64,000 nt of DNA from Vibrio tetraodonis (GTDB lineage Bacteria; Pseudomonadota; Gammaproteobacteria; Enterobacterales; Vibrionaceae): contig NZ_QLYY01000009.1 of assembly GCF_003350295.1 (NCBI RefSeq), forward strand, positions 1 to 64,000, written 5' to 3'. Positions 34,295-42,690 of this stretch are shown here, piece by piece. The position numbers and the translations under genes were made by a program. Each line of letters starts with the position of its first letter. Position 1 is the stretch's first letter. The notes beneath the pieces are model-generated. The model searched no databases. It saw nothing but the letters and a program-made list of their open reading frames with translations, and was not told the origin of the DNA.

Positions 34295-35557
34295 TTAGAA
34301 TTCATGATCCGCTGTATCAGGGTTCAGACTGCTAATACCGACAATTTTTGCGGCACGTTCAATAGAGGCAGTTTGATCGACAAGAGACATAATAGTTTTG
34401 TTAACCAACGCATTACCTTTTACATTATCGGAAGCAATCAGTTGATCAAAGTACTGACTATTTTTTTCCGCTGATGTAACAAGTTGTCCTACTTGAGTAC
34501 GAGTCGTATCGAACTGTTGCTGGATTTCTTTCGCTGCTTTTGCATCTTTTTGAGCCACTAATTGAGCAATGCTTGCACCAGAAACTACTGTTCCATCAAT
34601 TCGCGTGTATGAGCCAGTGTAGACATTGTAAATGCCCTGCTCGTTGTAGTAATGCGAGTTGTGGGTGTTATCTGAAAAACAATCGTGCTCGTCTTCGGTA
34701 GAGTTAGCTTCCAACGCCACTTTCATCCGTTCACCTGCAAGTTCTCCCAGAGAAAGAGAACCCATACCAAATAGCATCTTGCGTAAGCCATTATCCGCAG
34801 ATTCGTTTAGAAGCTGCTCTCTGTAATTGCCCTTAACACCCGCTTGCCACTGTTTCTCCATCCACTCCAGATCTTGGACTAAAAGATCGGCAGTCGCTTT
34901 TAAGTATTCTCCGCGACGATCACAGTTACCATTGGTACAACCTTTACCAACTACAAAATCCGTATAAGCACGCTCGCCAGCTCCCGCCTGAGTGCCATTT
35001 AAGTCCTGTCCCCATAGAAGGAATTCAATGGCATGATAACCACTAGCAACGTTCGCTTCAGAGCCGCCGATTTCATTAAGGTCTGCGATGGTTTTTGGTG
35101 TTAGTTTATTAACATCTAATTCAGTTGCACCGATCTTAAGCTTTTTATTGGCAACAATATTTGCACTCGCACCTTCGTTACCTAATTCGTATTGGTAGCC
35201 AGTTGCAACATAGTCAATAAGACCTTCATCAAGAGGCCAAGCGTTAAGTTGACCTTCCCAATCATCAACTATTGAATTGCCAAATCGAAAGACTTCTGAC
35301 TGCTGGTATGGTACTCGCGACTTAATCCAAGCTTGCTTTACTTGATCTAATGATTTTTGTGAAGGCGCGGCTAAAAAGGATTCGATAGACTTGTCTAGCG
35401 CCTTAGCAGTTGTCAGTGCATCGGAAAATACCGCATGAGCAACATTAGCGTACTGCTCTACGACCTGTTCTTTTGTCACATCTGCAGCAAAAACTGAGCC
35501 ACTGGCAATCAAAAGTGATGTAGCCACAGAACGGGCCAAAAGTGATTTTACATTCAT
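34295..35557 (-). CDS. irpA: imelysin-family iron-regulated protein IrpA
   Basis: A 420-aa periplasmic protein with a signal peptide (residues 1–24, SVFA|AD). Residues ~30–400 are a tandem-bundle imelysin/IrpA (ICMP-like) fold, and the family GxHxxE motif is intact in SGYHAIEFLLWGQD (about 172–185). It is the first gene of the operon, 47 bp downstream of a Fur box. The family is proposed to bind iron or haem in the periplasm; protease activity once attributed to it is not supported for most members. Confidence 0.92.
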   Translation of the reverse strand: MNVKSLLARSVATSLLIASGSVFAADVTKEQVVEQYANVAHAVFSDALTTAKALDKSIESFLAAPSQKSLDQVKQAWIKSRVPYQQSEVFRFGNSIVDDWEGQLNAWPLDEGLIDYVATGYQYELGNEGASANIVANKKLKIGATELDVNKLTPKTIADLNEIGGSEANVASGYHAIEFLLWGQDLNGTQAGAGERAYTDFVVGKGCTNGNCDRRGEYLKATADLLVQDLEWMEKQWQAGVKGNYREQLLNESADNGLRKMLFGMGSLSLGELAGERMKVALEANSTEDEHDCFSDNTHNSHYYNEQGIYNVYTGSYTRIDGTVVSGASIAQLVAQKDAKAAKEIQQQFDTTRTQVGQLVTSAEKNSQYFDQLIASDNVKGNALVNKTIMSLVDQTASIERAAKIVGISSLNPDTADHEF

Positions 35558-35603
35558 TTAAAAGCGTCCTTGGTGAACTTAATAATTATTCTGATTTACA
35601 AGT

Positions 35604-35622
35604 GCTAATTATTCTCATTTGC
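35604..35622 (-). promoter_or_regulatory. Fur box upstream of irpA operon
   Basis: GCAAATGAGAATAATTAGC agrees with the 19-bp Fur consensus GATAATGATAATCATTATC at 14 of 19 positions. It lies 47–65 bp before the irpA start, so iron starvation should induce the whole operon. Confidence 0.75.
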
Positions 35623-35678
35623 ACTCATTGACGCAAATAATACAAACTTGGATTTTTTTTGCAAGTCATATACTAGAA

Positions 35679-35703
35679 AGCCCCATAAAAATGAGGCTTT
35701 TGT
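35679..35703. terminator. terminator-like hairpin after ribA
   Basis: AAAGCCCCAT – aaaa – ATGAGGCTTTT (one mismatch) lies between the ribA stop and the irpA promoter. A short T-run is present on the plus strand; on the minus strand it is GGGCTTTC. Confidence 0.5.
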
Positions 35704-35721
35704 CAGGGGAGGTTCAAGGCA

Positions 35722-36318
35722 CTATAATTTCAGATCATGGTTCCCATGAGCAATTTTTGCCTTGAGATAGTTCTTATTACCGTCTTTAACGTGAGCAGAC
35801 GTGTTAATCGATTGCTCTACGGCAATACCATGCTCACTCAGCTCTCGAATCTTTTTGGGATTATTGGTAATCAATTGAATTTTCGATACACCAAGAGCTT
35901 CAAGCATCTGCGCTGCTTCAGAGAAATCACGAAGATCATCACCAAAGCCTAAATGATTGTTCGCCTCATAAGTATTCATCCCTTCACTCTGTAGCTTGTA
36001 GGCATCAATCTTGTTATACAGCCCAATACCTCTTCCCTCCTGCCTCAAGTAAAGGATTATACCTCCTTGCTCTCCAAGCTTACGGATGGTTTCATCTAAT
36101 TGTTCACCGCAATCACATCGAGAAGAATGAAAAACATCGCCAGTCAAACACTCAGAGTGTATGCGAACGATAGGAACAGATTGTGTTTGGTCAGCTTGTT
36201 TAAATACTATCGCTACGTGTTCTTTATCCGTCTTGAGCCCTTCAAAAGATAAGAGTTCAGCCTCTATGTCGCTATTCACACCGACTTTAAAATCTACTCT
36301 GGCTCTAACTTCCGCCAT
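35722..36318 (-). CDS. ribA: GTP cyclohydrolase II
   Basis: A 198-aa enzyme catalysing the first step of riboflavin synthesis (GTP to 2,5-diamino-6-ribosylamino-pyrimidinone 5'-phosphate). Motifs: [24 protein letters not shown] (zinc-binding cysteines), [15 protein letters not shown] (catalytic), and THNPKK-like ITNNPKKI. The start at 36318 ([13 protein letters not shown]) matches Vibrio RibA N-termini; GTGAG lies 7 bases upstream, inside the longer alternative. It adjoins irpA, as in V. cholerae. Confidence 0.95.
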   Translation of the reverse strand: MAEVRARVDFKVGVNSDIEAELLSFEGLKTDKEHVAIVFKQADQTQSVPIVRIHSECLTGDVFHSSRCDCGEQLDETIRKLGEQGGIILYLRQEGRGIGLYNKIDAYKLQSEGMNTYEANNHLGFGDDLRDFSEAAQMLEALGVSKIQLITNNPKKIRELSEHGIAVEQSINTSAHVKDGNKNYLKAKIAHGNHDLKL

Positions 36319-36462
36319 AACCCTACTCACTTGATTCATTATTATTGTCTGTTTCTTTGATTATAGAAACCTTACGGGTGACTAACTAAGAGGATTCATT
36401 TGGTATAAATCAATGGTCAGATCACTTAATGTTATAATATAACATGTTTGGTTTTAGGCAAT

Positions 36463-36491
36463 AAAAACCTCAGCGGATTCTATCACTGAGG
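36463..36491 (-). terminator. Rho-independent terminator
   Basis: On the minus strand CCTCAG – 12-base loop – CTGAGG followed by TTTTTATT, 37 bases beyond the stop of the 59-aa gene, supporting that this small gene is expressed. Confidence 0.65.
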
Positions 36492-36527
36492 CCTTTTAAT
36501 GTGTACAAAAGAAGATACTTATTGTGT

Positions 36528-36707
36528 TTAGTGATTATGACTGTTTTTCCATACAGAAAGCTCAACCCACATATCTGCAAGAAACTGCAGCTCTTCTTCA
36601 GTGAGTAAAGAGAGTGTCGGCTTAGTATGTGGCAAAGAGTAGGCCTGCAAAGCGCTAATTTGGGCATAAAACTCTTTATGCAACTGAGATATTTTTGTTT
36701 CCACCAC
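36528..36707 (-). CDS. small hypothetical protein
   Basis: About 59 aa, predicted helical (VETKISQLHKEFYAQISALQAY … LTEEELQFLADMWVELSVW). I place the start at the GTG at 36707 or the adjacent GTG 36704; the longer reading from 36788 adds an unlikely hydrophobic stretch and no ribosome site. It has its own terminator. Family not recognised. Confidence 0.5.
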   Translation of the reverse strand: MVETKISQLHKEFYAQISALQAYSLPHTKPTLSLLTEEELQFLADMWVELSVWKNSHNH

Positions 36708-36995
36708 GGTTCTCTGCCTGTCTTTGCAAAAATAAATAACGAAAGCTACGTACGTTGAAAATGATAACAAACTTGATAATTGCAGCAATTCAGCAAACTG
36801 CGTTTTGCAACATAGTTCACATTTGGTTTTAATGCCATACCGTTACAATTCAATGAATTATCTCACAATGCTCCTCATCTACGCTGAATTACTTAAATAC
36901 AGTTTGTATGACAGGTGATATTACATCACCCAAAATAATGTAGTTGCATATACTGTATACATGTCGTTCAAATAACCCACGCAATGGAGCGCTAT

Positions 36996-37415
36996 ATGTT
37001 TCTAGTCAGATTGGTGTATGCGAGTGAGATTACTGAAGGTGTGACAGAGTCAGATATTCAAAATATCCTAGATAAAGCACGTAAAAAGAATACAGCATTA
37101 AATGTCACTGGCGTATTATTGTTTAGCAGAAAGTATTTCCTTCAGTGCTTGGAGGGTTCAAGAGAACAAGTAAATAAAGTTTACCATCACATCCTAAACG
37201 ACAACAGACATAAAGATGTGATATTACTAGATTACTCAGAAACTAATGAAAGAGAGTTCGCCGACTGGTCTATGGGTTACATTCCTGAGATGGAGATAAC
37301 GCGACCGATTACTCTAAAATACTCAGAAAGCGCAAGTTTCGAGCCTTATAACATGTCTGGCTCAAGCGCGCACAATCTGCTAACAAGCTTAACCAAGGTC
37401 GTCAATGTAGTTTAG
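36996..37415 (+). CDS. BLUF-domain blue-light photoreceptor
   Basis: A 139-aa short BLUF protein binding FAD. The key residues line up with AppA spacing: Tyr8 (LVYASE), Asn32, Gln50 (KYFLQCLEG), Trp91 and Met93 (FADWSMGY). All of these are needed for the light-driven hydrogen-bond switch, so photoactivity is expected. The domain occupies residues 1–95 and is followed by a ~45-residue tail with no output domain, so it must signal through a partner. The start at 36996 is fixed by GGAG 6 bases upstream. It overlaps tail to tail with the LysR gene. Confidence 0.92.
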   Translation: MFLVRLVYASEITEGVTESDIQNILDKARKKNTALNVTGVLLFSRKYFLQCLEGSREQVNKVYHHILNDNRHKDVILLDYSETNEREFADWSMGYIPEMEITRPITLKYSESASFEPYNMSGSSAHNLLTSLTKVVNVV

Positions 37416-38323
37416 TGATTTGCCCGAGTATTAGACTCAAATGCCTCAAGTAGATAGCGAATAAATACTTTCTTTCGTTTTGGCATCAACTGTCGGTCAG
37501 CATAGACTAGGCTCACCGAGACTTCAGGCATTGTATATTCAGGTAGCAGTTGAACAAGCTTACCACTAGTGAAGTGCTCTCGGCATATAAACTCAGGTAA
37601 TACTGCAATCCCCAAACCGTCTAGACATGCTTTGAGACAGGCAGTAATCGTGTTCACCCGTAAACGATAAGGTAAATCTATCTGTATAGAGTCTTTATCT
37701 TTGGGTGTAATTAAGTGCCATTTGGGTAACTTAACTGCGCGACTATACACGTCTACCATTTGGTGAGGACTCTGGAGATCTTGATGTGAGCTGATTTTAC
37801 CAAACTCGTCCAGATACTCTGGACTAGCCGCCAAGACACGTTGAGACTTGGTTAAGTGTCTTGAAATTAAAGAGGAATCTTGTATCTCCCCCACTTGTGC
37901 GTAGAGATCGATCCCTTCGGAAATAATATCCACTTCTCGATTAGATAATTCAAGATTGATGGTGACATTAGGGTATTGTTTTAGGAACGTATTGATGTAC
38001 GTACCTAATACTTGATGGCCCAGCTCGACTGGCAAAACAACTTTTAGTGGGCCACGGATCAAGTCTTGGTTAGCTGATACTTCGAGCTCAGCTTGATTCA
38101 ATAGTTCTAAAATTTGCAAACTAGATTGATAGAAGCGCTCTCCTTCTGGTGTCAAAACCAGACTTCTAGTCGATCGTGTTACTAACCTAACACCCAAATG
38201 CTTTTCTAATTCCACCAATTTTCGACTAACTGTCGACTTTGTCATATCTAACGCATCAGCCGCATGGGTAAAGCTTCCACAATCAACAACTTGAGCAAAA
38301 ACAGTAATAGCGTTTAAATCCAC
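37412..38323 (-). CDS. LysR-family regulator
   Basis: A 303-aa LysR protein. The N-terminal helix-turn-helix (MDLNAITVFAQVVDCGSFTHAADALDMTKSTVSRKLVELEKHLGVRLV) has the usual GSFTxAA and S-x-S/T-R-x-I-x-x-L-E-x-x-L-G pattern. The effector domain follows from ~95. It is transcribed divergently from the HlyD/EmrB pump genes, with 120 bp between, so it probably controls that pump. Confidence 0.92.
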   Translation of the reverse strand: MDLNAITVFAQVVDCGSFTHAADALDMTKSTVSRKLVELEKHLGVRLVTRSTRSLVLTPEGERFYQSSLQILELLNQAELEVSANQDLIRGPLKVVLPVELGHQVLGTYINTFLKQYPNVTINLELSNREVDIISEGIDLYAQVGEIQDSSLISRHLTKSQRVLAASPEYLDEFGKISSHQDLQSPHQMVDVYSRAVKLPKWHLITPKDKDSIQIDLPYRLRVNTITACLKACLDGLGIAVLPEFICREHFTSGKLVQLLPEYTMPEVSVSLVYADRQLMPKRKKVFIRYLLEAFESNTRANH

Positions 38324-38446
38324 CCTTCCCTCCTTGGTTTAATTGGTAAGATATTTGCAACAGTGTTTCCCTTTTTTCCTATCTTATCAGTTAATCATTT
38401 TCATTTACAATTTGTGATCATTAACAATAACGATAAGAGACACAGC

Positions 38447-39502
38447 ATGACGGATTCAACCCATATCAGACCGCAGAAACAAAGCAATAAAGTCCTGTTT
38501 ATCGCAACCAGTGCGATAATGATTATCGCCATACTCTGCATTGGATATTGGCTTGGGTACGCTCGATACTTTAAATCCACCGATAACGCCTACCTGCAAG
38601 GAGACATAACAACCATACGACCAAAAGTCTCCGGTTATATTGCCAAGTCTTTCGTTAGCGATAACCAGAAAGTAAAGAAAGGAGATTTACTGGTTGAGCT
38701 TGATCCACGAGATTATGTAACTGAACTTGAACAAGCAAAAGCTCACCTTGCGGTATCAGAATCAAGTATCGACAATCTATCGGCGCAAAGAACCTTACAA
38801 GAAAGTCAAATAAGACAGGCTGAAAGCCGCGTAGATTCAGCTAAAGCTGAATATCAACGTTCCGCTCAGCAGTTGGAACGTTCACGTAGTCTTCGCAAGA
38901 AAAATTATGCTTCCCAAGACGAAGTCGATGATATGCTCGCACAGCAGAAAGTCGCTCTTGCAGAACTGAATGAAGCCAATGCTAACTTAGTCGCGGCTCA
39001 TGACCAACTGTCCGTAATTGACAGTGACATTCGTAAAGCTGAAGCCGCTATTACCGAGTCTAAAGTGGATGTTGACCAAGCTGAACTTAACTTGAGTTAT
39101 ACAAAAATTTACGCTCCCGCAGACGGTATCATTGGAAAAAGAAGTGTGCGCCAAGGGCTCCTTGTTCAATCCGGAACCCCGCTAATGAGCCTTGTACCTA
39201 CGAGTAATATTTGGGTGGAAGCCAATTTTAAAGAAACGCAAATTGGTGATATTCATAAGGGGCAAAAAGTGAACATTGAATTTGATGCTTTCCCTGATAA
39301 GCCTCTAATAGGCGTAGTGGACAGTTTTTCTCCAGCAACAGGAGCAAAATTTGCCCTACTTCCACCAGAGAATGCAACGGGTAATTTTACAAAAGTCGTT
39401 CAGAGGGTACCGGTTAAAATCACCATACCCAATCAACAAAGTCTTAAAGGCCGGCTACTACCCGGACTGTCTGTTGTCACCACAATAGACACTCGGGGTT
39501 AG
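38447..39502 (+). CDS. EmrA/HlyD-family membrane fusion protein
   Basis: A 351-aa periplasmic adaptor. It has one N-terminal transmembrane helix (about residues 20–42, ATSAIMIIAILCIGYWLGYA), a lipoyl-like segment (YFKSTDNAYLQGDITTIRPKVSGYI), a long coiled coil (about 90–210) and the second lipoyl/β-barrel half (LSYTKIYAPADGIIGKR). The start is taken at 38447 (MTDSTH); AAGAGA lies upstream. It is 4 bases from the MFS partner, forming an EmrAB-type two-gene efflux unit. Confidence 0.9.
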   Translation: MTDSTHIRPQKQSNKVLFIATSAIMIIAILCIGYWLGYARYFKSTDNAYLQGDITTIRPKVSGYIAKSFVSDNQKVKKGDLLVELDPRDYVTELEQAKAHLAVSESSIDNLSAQRTLQESQIRQAESRVDSAKAEYQRSAQQLERSRSLRKKNYASQDEVDDMLAQQKVALAELNEANANLVAAHDQLSVIDSDIRKAEAAITESKVDVDQAELNLSYTKIYAPADGIIGKRSVRQGLLVQSGTPLMSLVPTSNIWVEANFKETQIGDIHKGQKVNIEFDAFPDKPLIGVVDSFSPATGAKFALLPPENATGNFTKVVQRVPVKITIPNQQSLKGRLLPGLSVVTTIDTRG

Positions 39503-39506
39503 CCCC

Positions 39507-41057
39507 ATGTCTGTAAATGCTACCTACACTCCTACGTCCACTGAGAATGAAGTACCGATCAAAAATTGGATTGCTTTGATTGGTGGTTTGATTGGTGCTT
39601 TTATGGCCATTTTAGATATCCAAATCACCAATTCATCACTAAAAGATATTCAAGGCGCGCTGTCCGCTACACTCGATGAAAGTTCTTGGATATCAACATC
39701 CTATTTAGTCGCAGAGATGATAGCTATCCCACTCAGTGGTTGGCTGTCTCAGGTATTAGGCAAGCGCAGATACCTCACATGGACAACAAGTATTTTTACC
39801 GTATCCTCGCTGTTGTGTTCATTGTCTTGGAATATGACATCAATGATAGTGTTTCGAGCTATGCAAGGTTTCAGTGGAGGTGCATTGATCCCGCTCGCTT
39901 TCTCCTTAGTTGTTCAATTGCTTCCCCTAAACAAACGTGCCGTGGGAATGGCTTTATTCGGTGTCACCGCCACCTTTGCACCGGCAATTGGGCCGACATT
40001 TGGCGGCTGGTTAACCGAGAACCTTTCTTGGCATTACATTTTCTACATCAACGTTCCTCCAGCAATTCTACTTATCGTTATGGTTCGTTATGGCTTAGAC
40101 GATGAAGTAGCTAGCTTTTCAAAATTTAAGAAAGCAGATTGGTTTGGCATCGCAACAATGGGAATAGGACTCGGCTGTCTCGAGGTGGTACTCGAAGAAG
40201 GCAATCGCGAAGAGTGGTTTAGCTCTCAATTTATTATTGCTCTGAGCGCTATCTCCGCTATTAGTTTAATCTATTTTGTGATCAACGAGCTGCAACACCA
40301 AAAGCCACTGGTCAATCTCAGATTACTCAGGGACCGACAATTTGCTCTGTCATGTATCGCTTACCTGATCTTAGGGATGGCATTACTGGGTTCCATTTAT
40401 GTTCTACCTCTGTACTTAACGCAAATTCAACAGTTTAACGCTATGGAAATAGGCCAAGTACTCATGTGGATGGGGTTCCCACAGTTACTGTTTTTCCCAT
40501 TAGTACCAAGGCTCACCCAAATCATAAAGCCCAAGTACTTGGTTACATTTGGCTTTGTTATGTTTGGCTTAAGTTGTTTCGTCAATACACATATGACTAT
40601 AGACTTTGGCGGACAGCAACTTATTCTATCAATGCTTCTTAGGGCGGTAGGAAGCCCATTTATTATGGTTCCCCTATCTTTGGTCGCAATGAAGAATATC
40701 GATAATCATAATACCGCTGATGCATCCACATTAACCAATGTGATGCGCAATCTTGGAGGCGCTTTTAGCATTGCTATCATTGCAACTTTGTTAGATAACA
40801 AAACTCGTGAGCACTTATCTCATATTAAAGAGTCACTACCCTATGTTAGTACCACGGCATGGGATGCATTGCGTGAGCAGCAGTCATACTTCATGCAAGC
40901 GGGACGTGACGCTGTAACAGCAATTCAGCAAGCAGAAGCTGTGTTACTTAACACCATGCAGCGTGATGCTGCAATTATGGCTTATAACGATGTGTTTTTA
41001 ATTATGAGTATATTCTTAGCGATAGCGGCTGTACTGATACTAAGTATGAAAGATTAA
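39507..41057 (+). CDS. EmrB/QacA-type MFS drug transporter (DHA2)
   Basis: A 516-aa, 14-helix MFS drug:H+ antiporter of the DHA2 family. The first helix has GGLIGAFMAILDIQITNSSL (motif with D in TM1), GFSGGALIPLAFSLV follows, and the antiporter motif C is seen as GVTATFAPAIGPTFGGWL. Lower-conserved late helices and the C-terminus are intact. It acts with the upstream EmrA-like adaptor to export drugs or toxic organics across both membranes. Confidence 0.92.
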   Translation: MSVNATYTPTSTENEVPIKNWIALIGGLIGAFMAILDIQITNSSLKDIQGALSATLDESSWISTSYLVAEMIAIPLSGWLSQVLGKRRYLTWTTSIFTVSSLLCSLSWNMTSMIVFRAMQGFSGGALIPLAFSLVVQLLPLNKRAVGMALFGVTATFAPAIGPTFGGWLTENLSWHYIFYINVPPAILLIVMVRYGLDDEVASFSKFKKADWFGIATMGIGLGCLEVVLEEGNREEWFSSQFIIALSAISAISLIYFVINELQHQKPLVNLRLLRDRQFALSCIAYLILGMALLGSIYVLPLYLTQIQQFNAMEIGQVLMWMGFPQLLFFPLVPRLTQIIKPKYLVTFGFVMFGLSCFVNTHMTIDFGGQQLILSMLLRAVGSPFIMVPLSLVAMKNIDNHNTADASTLTNVMRNLGGAFSIAIIATLLDNKTREHLSHIKESLPYVSTTAWDALREQQSYFMQAGRDAVTAIQQAEAVLLNTMQRDAAIMAYNDVFLIMSIFLAIAAVLILSMKD

Positions 41058-41069
41058 GTCAGGTCTTGA

Positions 41070-41099
41070 AGTTAAGATGTCCTTAAATGCTTCTTAACT
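41070..41099. repeat. inverted repeat at pump/DUF3291 boundary
   Basis: AAGTTAAGA and TCTTAACTT form a 9-bp stem with a 12-base loop, centred between the convergent MFS and DUF3291 genes. There is no T-run, so it is at best a weak bidirectional terminator. Confidence 0.4.
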
Positions 41100-41440
41100 T
41101 AGCTGACTCCATGCCTATCCGCATATAGGTCAGCAGCAGTAAAATTTGTTTTAAAAGTAAAAGCGAAAGGGGTATCACCGTTTGCTCTAAGGTGGTCACG
41201 TCTTTCTATAGCCTCTTGCGGAGTAGGAATATAGTCGTCTTCTATCCACCAAAGCACGTAAGTGTCTTCTGCGACTTGATGAAACCATTCTTTTTTTCGG
41301 CGCATAAAATCTCTATGAATAGTGCGAAACATAAAGTCTTTGAGAGAGTCTGCCGTTTCCCATACTGACATATTGACTATGATATTGGGGTGATCTAATG
41401 GATATTTAGCATGCGCGATATTGAGTTGTGCTAGTTTCAT
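41099..41440 (-). CDS. DUF3291-family protein with internal deletion
   Basis: A 113-aa protein. It begins MKLAQLNIAHAKYPLD and continues HPNIIVNMSVWETADSLKDFMFRTIHRDFMRRKKEWF and TYVLWWIEDDYIPTPQEAIERRDHL, which are the two halves of DUF3291. In the family I know, ~35–40 residues (…FVDNLDRVNAIAEASEGFVWRL…) lie between KYPLD and the PNIIVNMSVWE strand. Here they are absent in frame, so the fold probably lacks its first helix. The function of the family is unknown. A real deletion or a shorter homologous form cannot be told apart without alignment. Confidence 0.65.
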   Translation of the reverse strand: MKLAQLNIAHAKYPLDHPNIIVNMSVWETADSLKDFMFRTIHRDFMRRKKEWFHQVAEDTYVLWWIEDDYIPTPQEAIERRDHLRANGDTPFAFTFKTNFTAADLYADRHGVS

Positions 41441-41531
41441 TTTAACTTCCCTGTAAAAACGAATTTAATTTTCTAATCTTAGATATGTTATCCTTTTTAT
41501 TATTTTCAAAGTCAAGCTTTAAGCGATTTTA

Positions 41532-41891
41532 TTAGTTTAAAGACCTTAATCTATAATAAATAACTTTTCTATCAGAAAAATCAAAAAGCCACTCAGTTTC
41601 ACCACTAACATATAATAGTTGCTCTTGCTTTTCGGTAGATTTCAGCCTCTCCTTAAAATCAAGCATTGCGTCATTGGGTAAGACAAAGCGTCCTGACGAT
41701 TCATTAGAATCAAGGTTGTTATTAACGACGATATCTGTTGCTGATCTTGGTATAATTTCAGGTAACCAGCCACGCTGAAATAGGTCATCTTCTTTGGCAC
41801 TTTGGTATGTTGGATACTCACTAGTAACTATGTCACTACACCCATACATAGTAAGCAAAATTATTGGAAGTAAATATTTTTTTAATCTCAT
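41532..41891 (-). CDS. small predicted lipoprotein
   Basis: A 119-aa protein with a signal peptide and lipobox-like LTMYGC (Cys ~18). A mature region of ~100 residues follows (SDIVTSEYPTYQSAKEDDLFQRGWLPEIIPRSATDIVVN), which reads like the YbbD-head type fold in other lipoproteins, but I cannot name a family. The start is taken at the ATG at 41891; a TTG three codons earlier is possible. Confidence 0.65.
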   Translation of the reverse strand: MRLKKYLLPIILLTMYGCSDIVTSEYPTYQSAKEDDLFQRGWLPEIIPRSATDIVVNNNLDSNESSGRFVLPNDAMLDFKERLKSTEKQEQLLYVSGETEWLFDFSDRKVIYYRLRSLN

Positions 41892-41934
41892 TAGTCTCAA
41901 TCTCTGTGTAATTAAGTCAATGTTTTCTATGATG

Positions 41935-42435
41935 TTATCGATTACCTATATCTGCGTACATGATATGCTGAGATCCAGCTTCACCACCTAAATAGAGCTG
42001 CTGAGTATCAAGAAAACCACCTTTATGATAACACGCTTTGGCTGCTGGATTTTTGCAATTGACAGTAAGATAAACGCTTTTATATTGGGAATAATTAACG
42101 CCAAGATATGATAATAAAGCTTTGACTGCCAGAGTTCCAATCCCCTTCCCCTGACAATTAATATCTATTGCAAACGCTTTTACACCTAAGCTATTTTTGG
42201 AACAGAATGAAAAATTATCAGAATACAGGGTGTCAATTTTGAAAAAACCCACGGGTTTACTGCCACTTTTAATAACGTAAAGATGCGTGGTTTCGCTACC
42301 TGAGCTAAGGAAGCTTTCAGCATTTCCTGAATATTTTTCTTGCTCATCCGACAATGTAATATTCTGAACATCGATTAAGTGGGCTGAGTCTAAGGGAGAA
42401 ATAGAAACATTGCATGAGGTGTTATTAGTTGTCAT
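41935..42435 (-). CDS. GNAT-family N-acetyltransferase
   Basis: A 166-aa GNAT. AIDINCQGKGIGTLAVKALLSYLG is acetyl-CoA motif A (Q-G-K-G-I-G) and YHKGGFLDT is motif B. The SDEQEKYSGNAESFL N-terminal helix is like those of spermidine-type acetyltransferases. It is in an AT-rich stretch, and its promoter lies in the interval holding the 10-bp repeat. Substrate unknown. Confidence 0.85.
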   Translation of the reverse strand: MTTNNTSCNVSISPLDSAHLIDVQNITLSDEQEKYSGNAESFLSSGSETTHLYVIKSGSKPVGFFKIDTLYSDNFSFCSKNSLGVKAFAIDINCQGKGIGTLAVKALLSYLGVNYSQYKSVYLTVNCKNPAAKACYHKGGFLDTQQLYLGGEAGSQHIMYADIGNR

Positions 42436-42560
42436 TTATAATTTAAGTCCATCAAATCTATATAGACACCATGATGCAATATAAAAATAGAAAACTCAAT
42501 ATCATATCGAGCTCAGTACTTTTATGTATACGTATTCATTTCAGTTAATTTCAATAAAGA

Positions 42561-42615
42561 AGCATCACGAAGCATCACGAAGCATCACGAAGCATCACGA
42601 AGCATCACGAAGCAT
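42561..42615. repeat. 10-bp tandem repeat, five perfect copies
   Basis: AGCATCACGA is repeated five times in exact register (42561–42610) and begins a sixth copy (AGCAT). It lies between the GNAT start (42435) and the GGDEF-EAL stop (42691). The 10-bp period gives stacked identical sites on one helical face and makes the array prone to slippage. A six-frame reading yields repetitive peptide, but I see no gene. Confidence 0.9.
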
Positions 42616-42690
42616 GATAAATGAAAGACATTGCCGTGCGAAATTATGGTTTCTTTCAGCTCTGAGTCGAGGCAAGAAAATAAAAAAAGA

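Noticed and set aside
36940..36970. LexA-like sequence before BLUF gene (CATATACTGTATACATG)
   Set aside because: It lacks the CAG half at the required 10-base spacing.
39686..40105. 139-codon frame inside the MFS transporter gene
   Set aside because: Shifted frame of a clear membrane protein; composition is not protein-like.
42561..42615. CRISPR-like direct repeat
   Set aside because: Unit is 10 bp with no spacers, so it is a simple tandem repeat.
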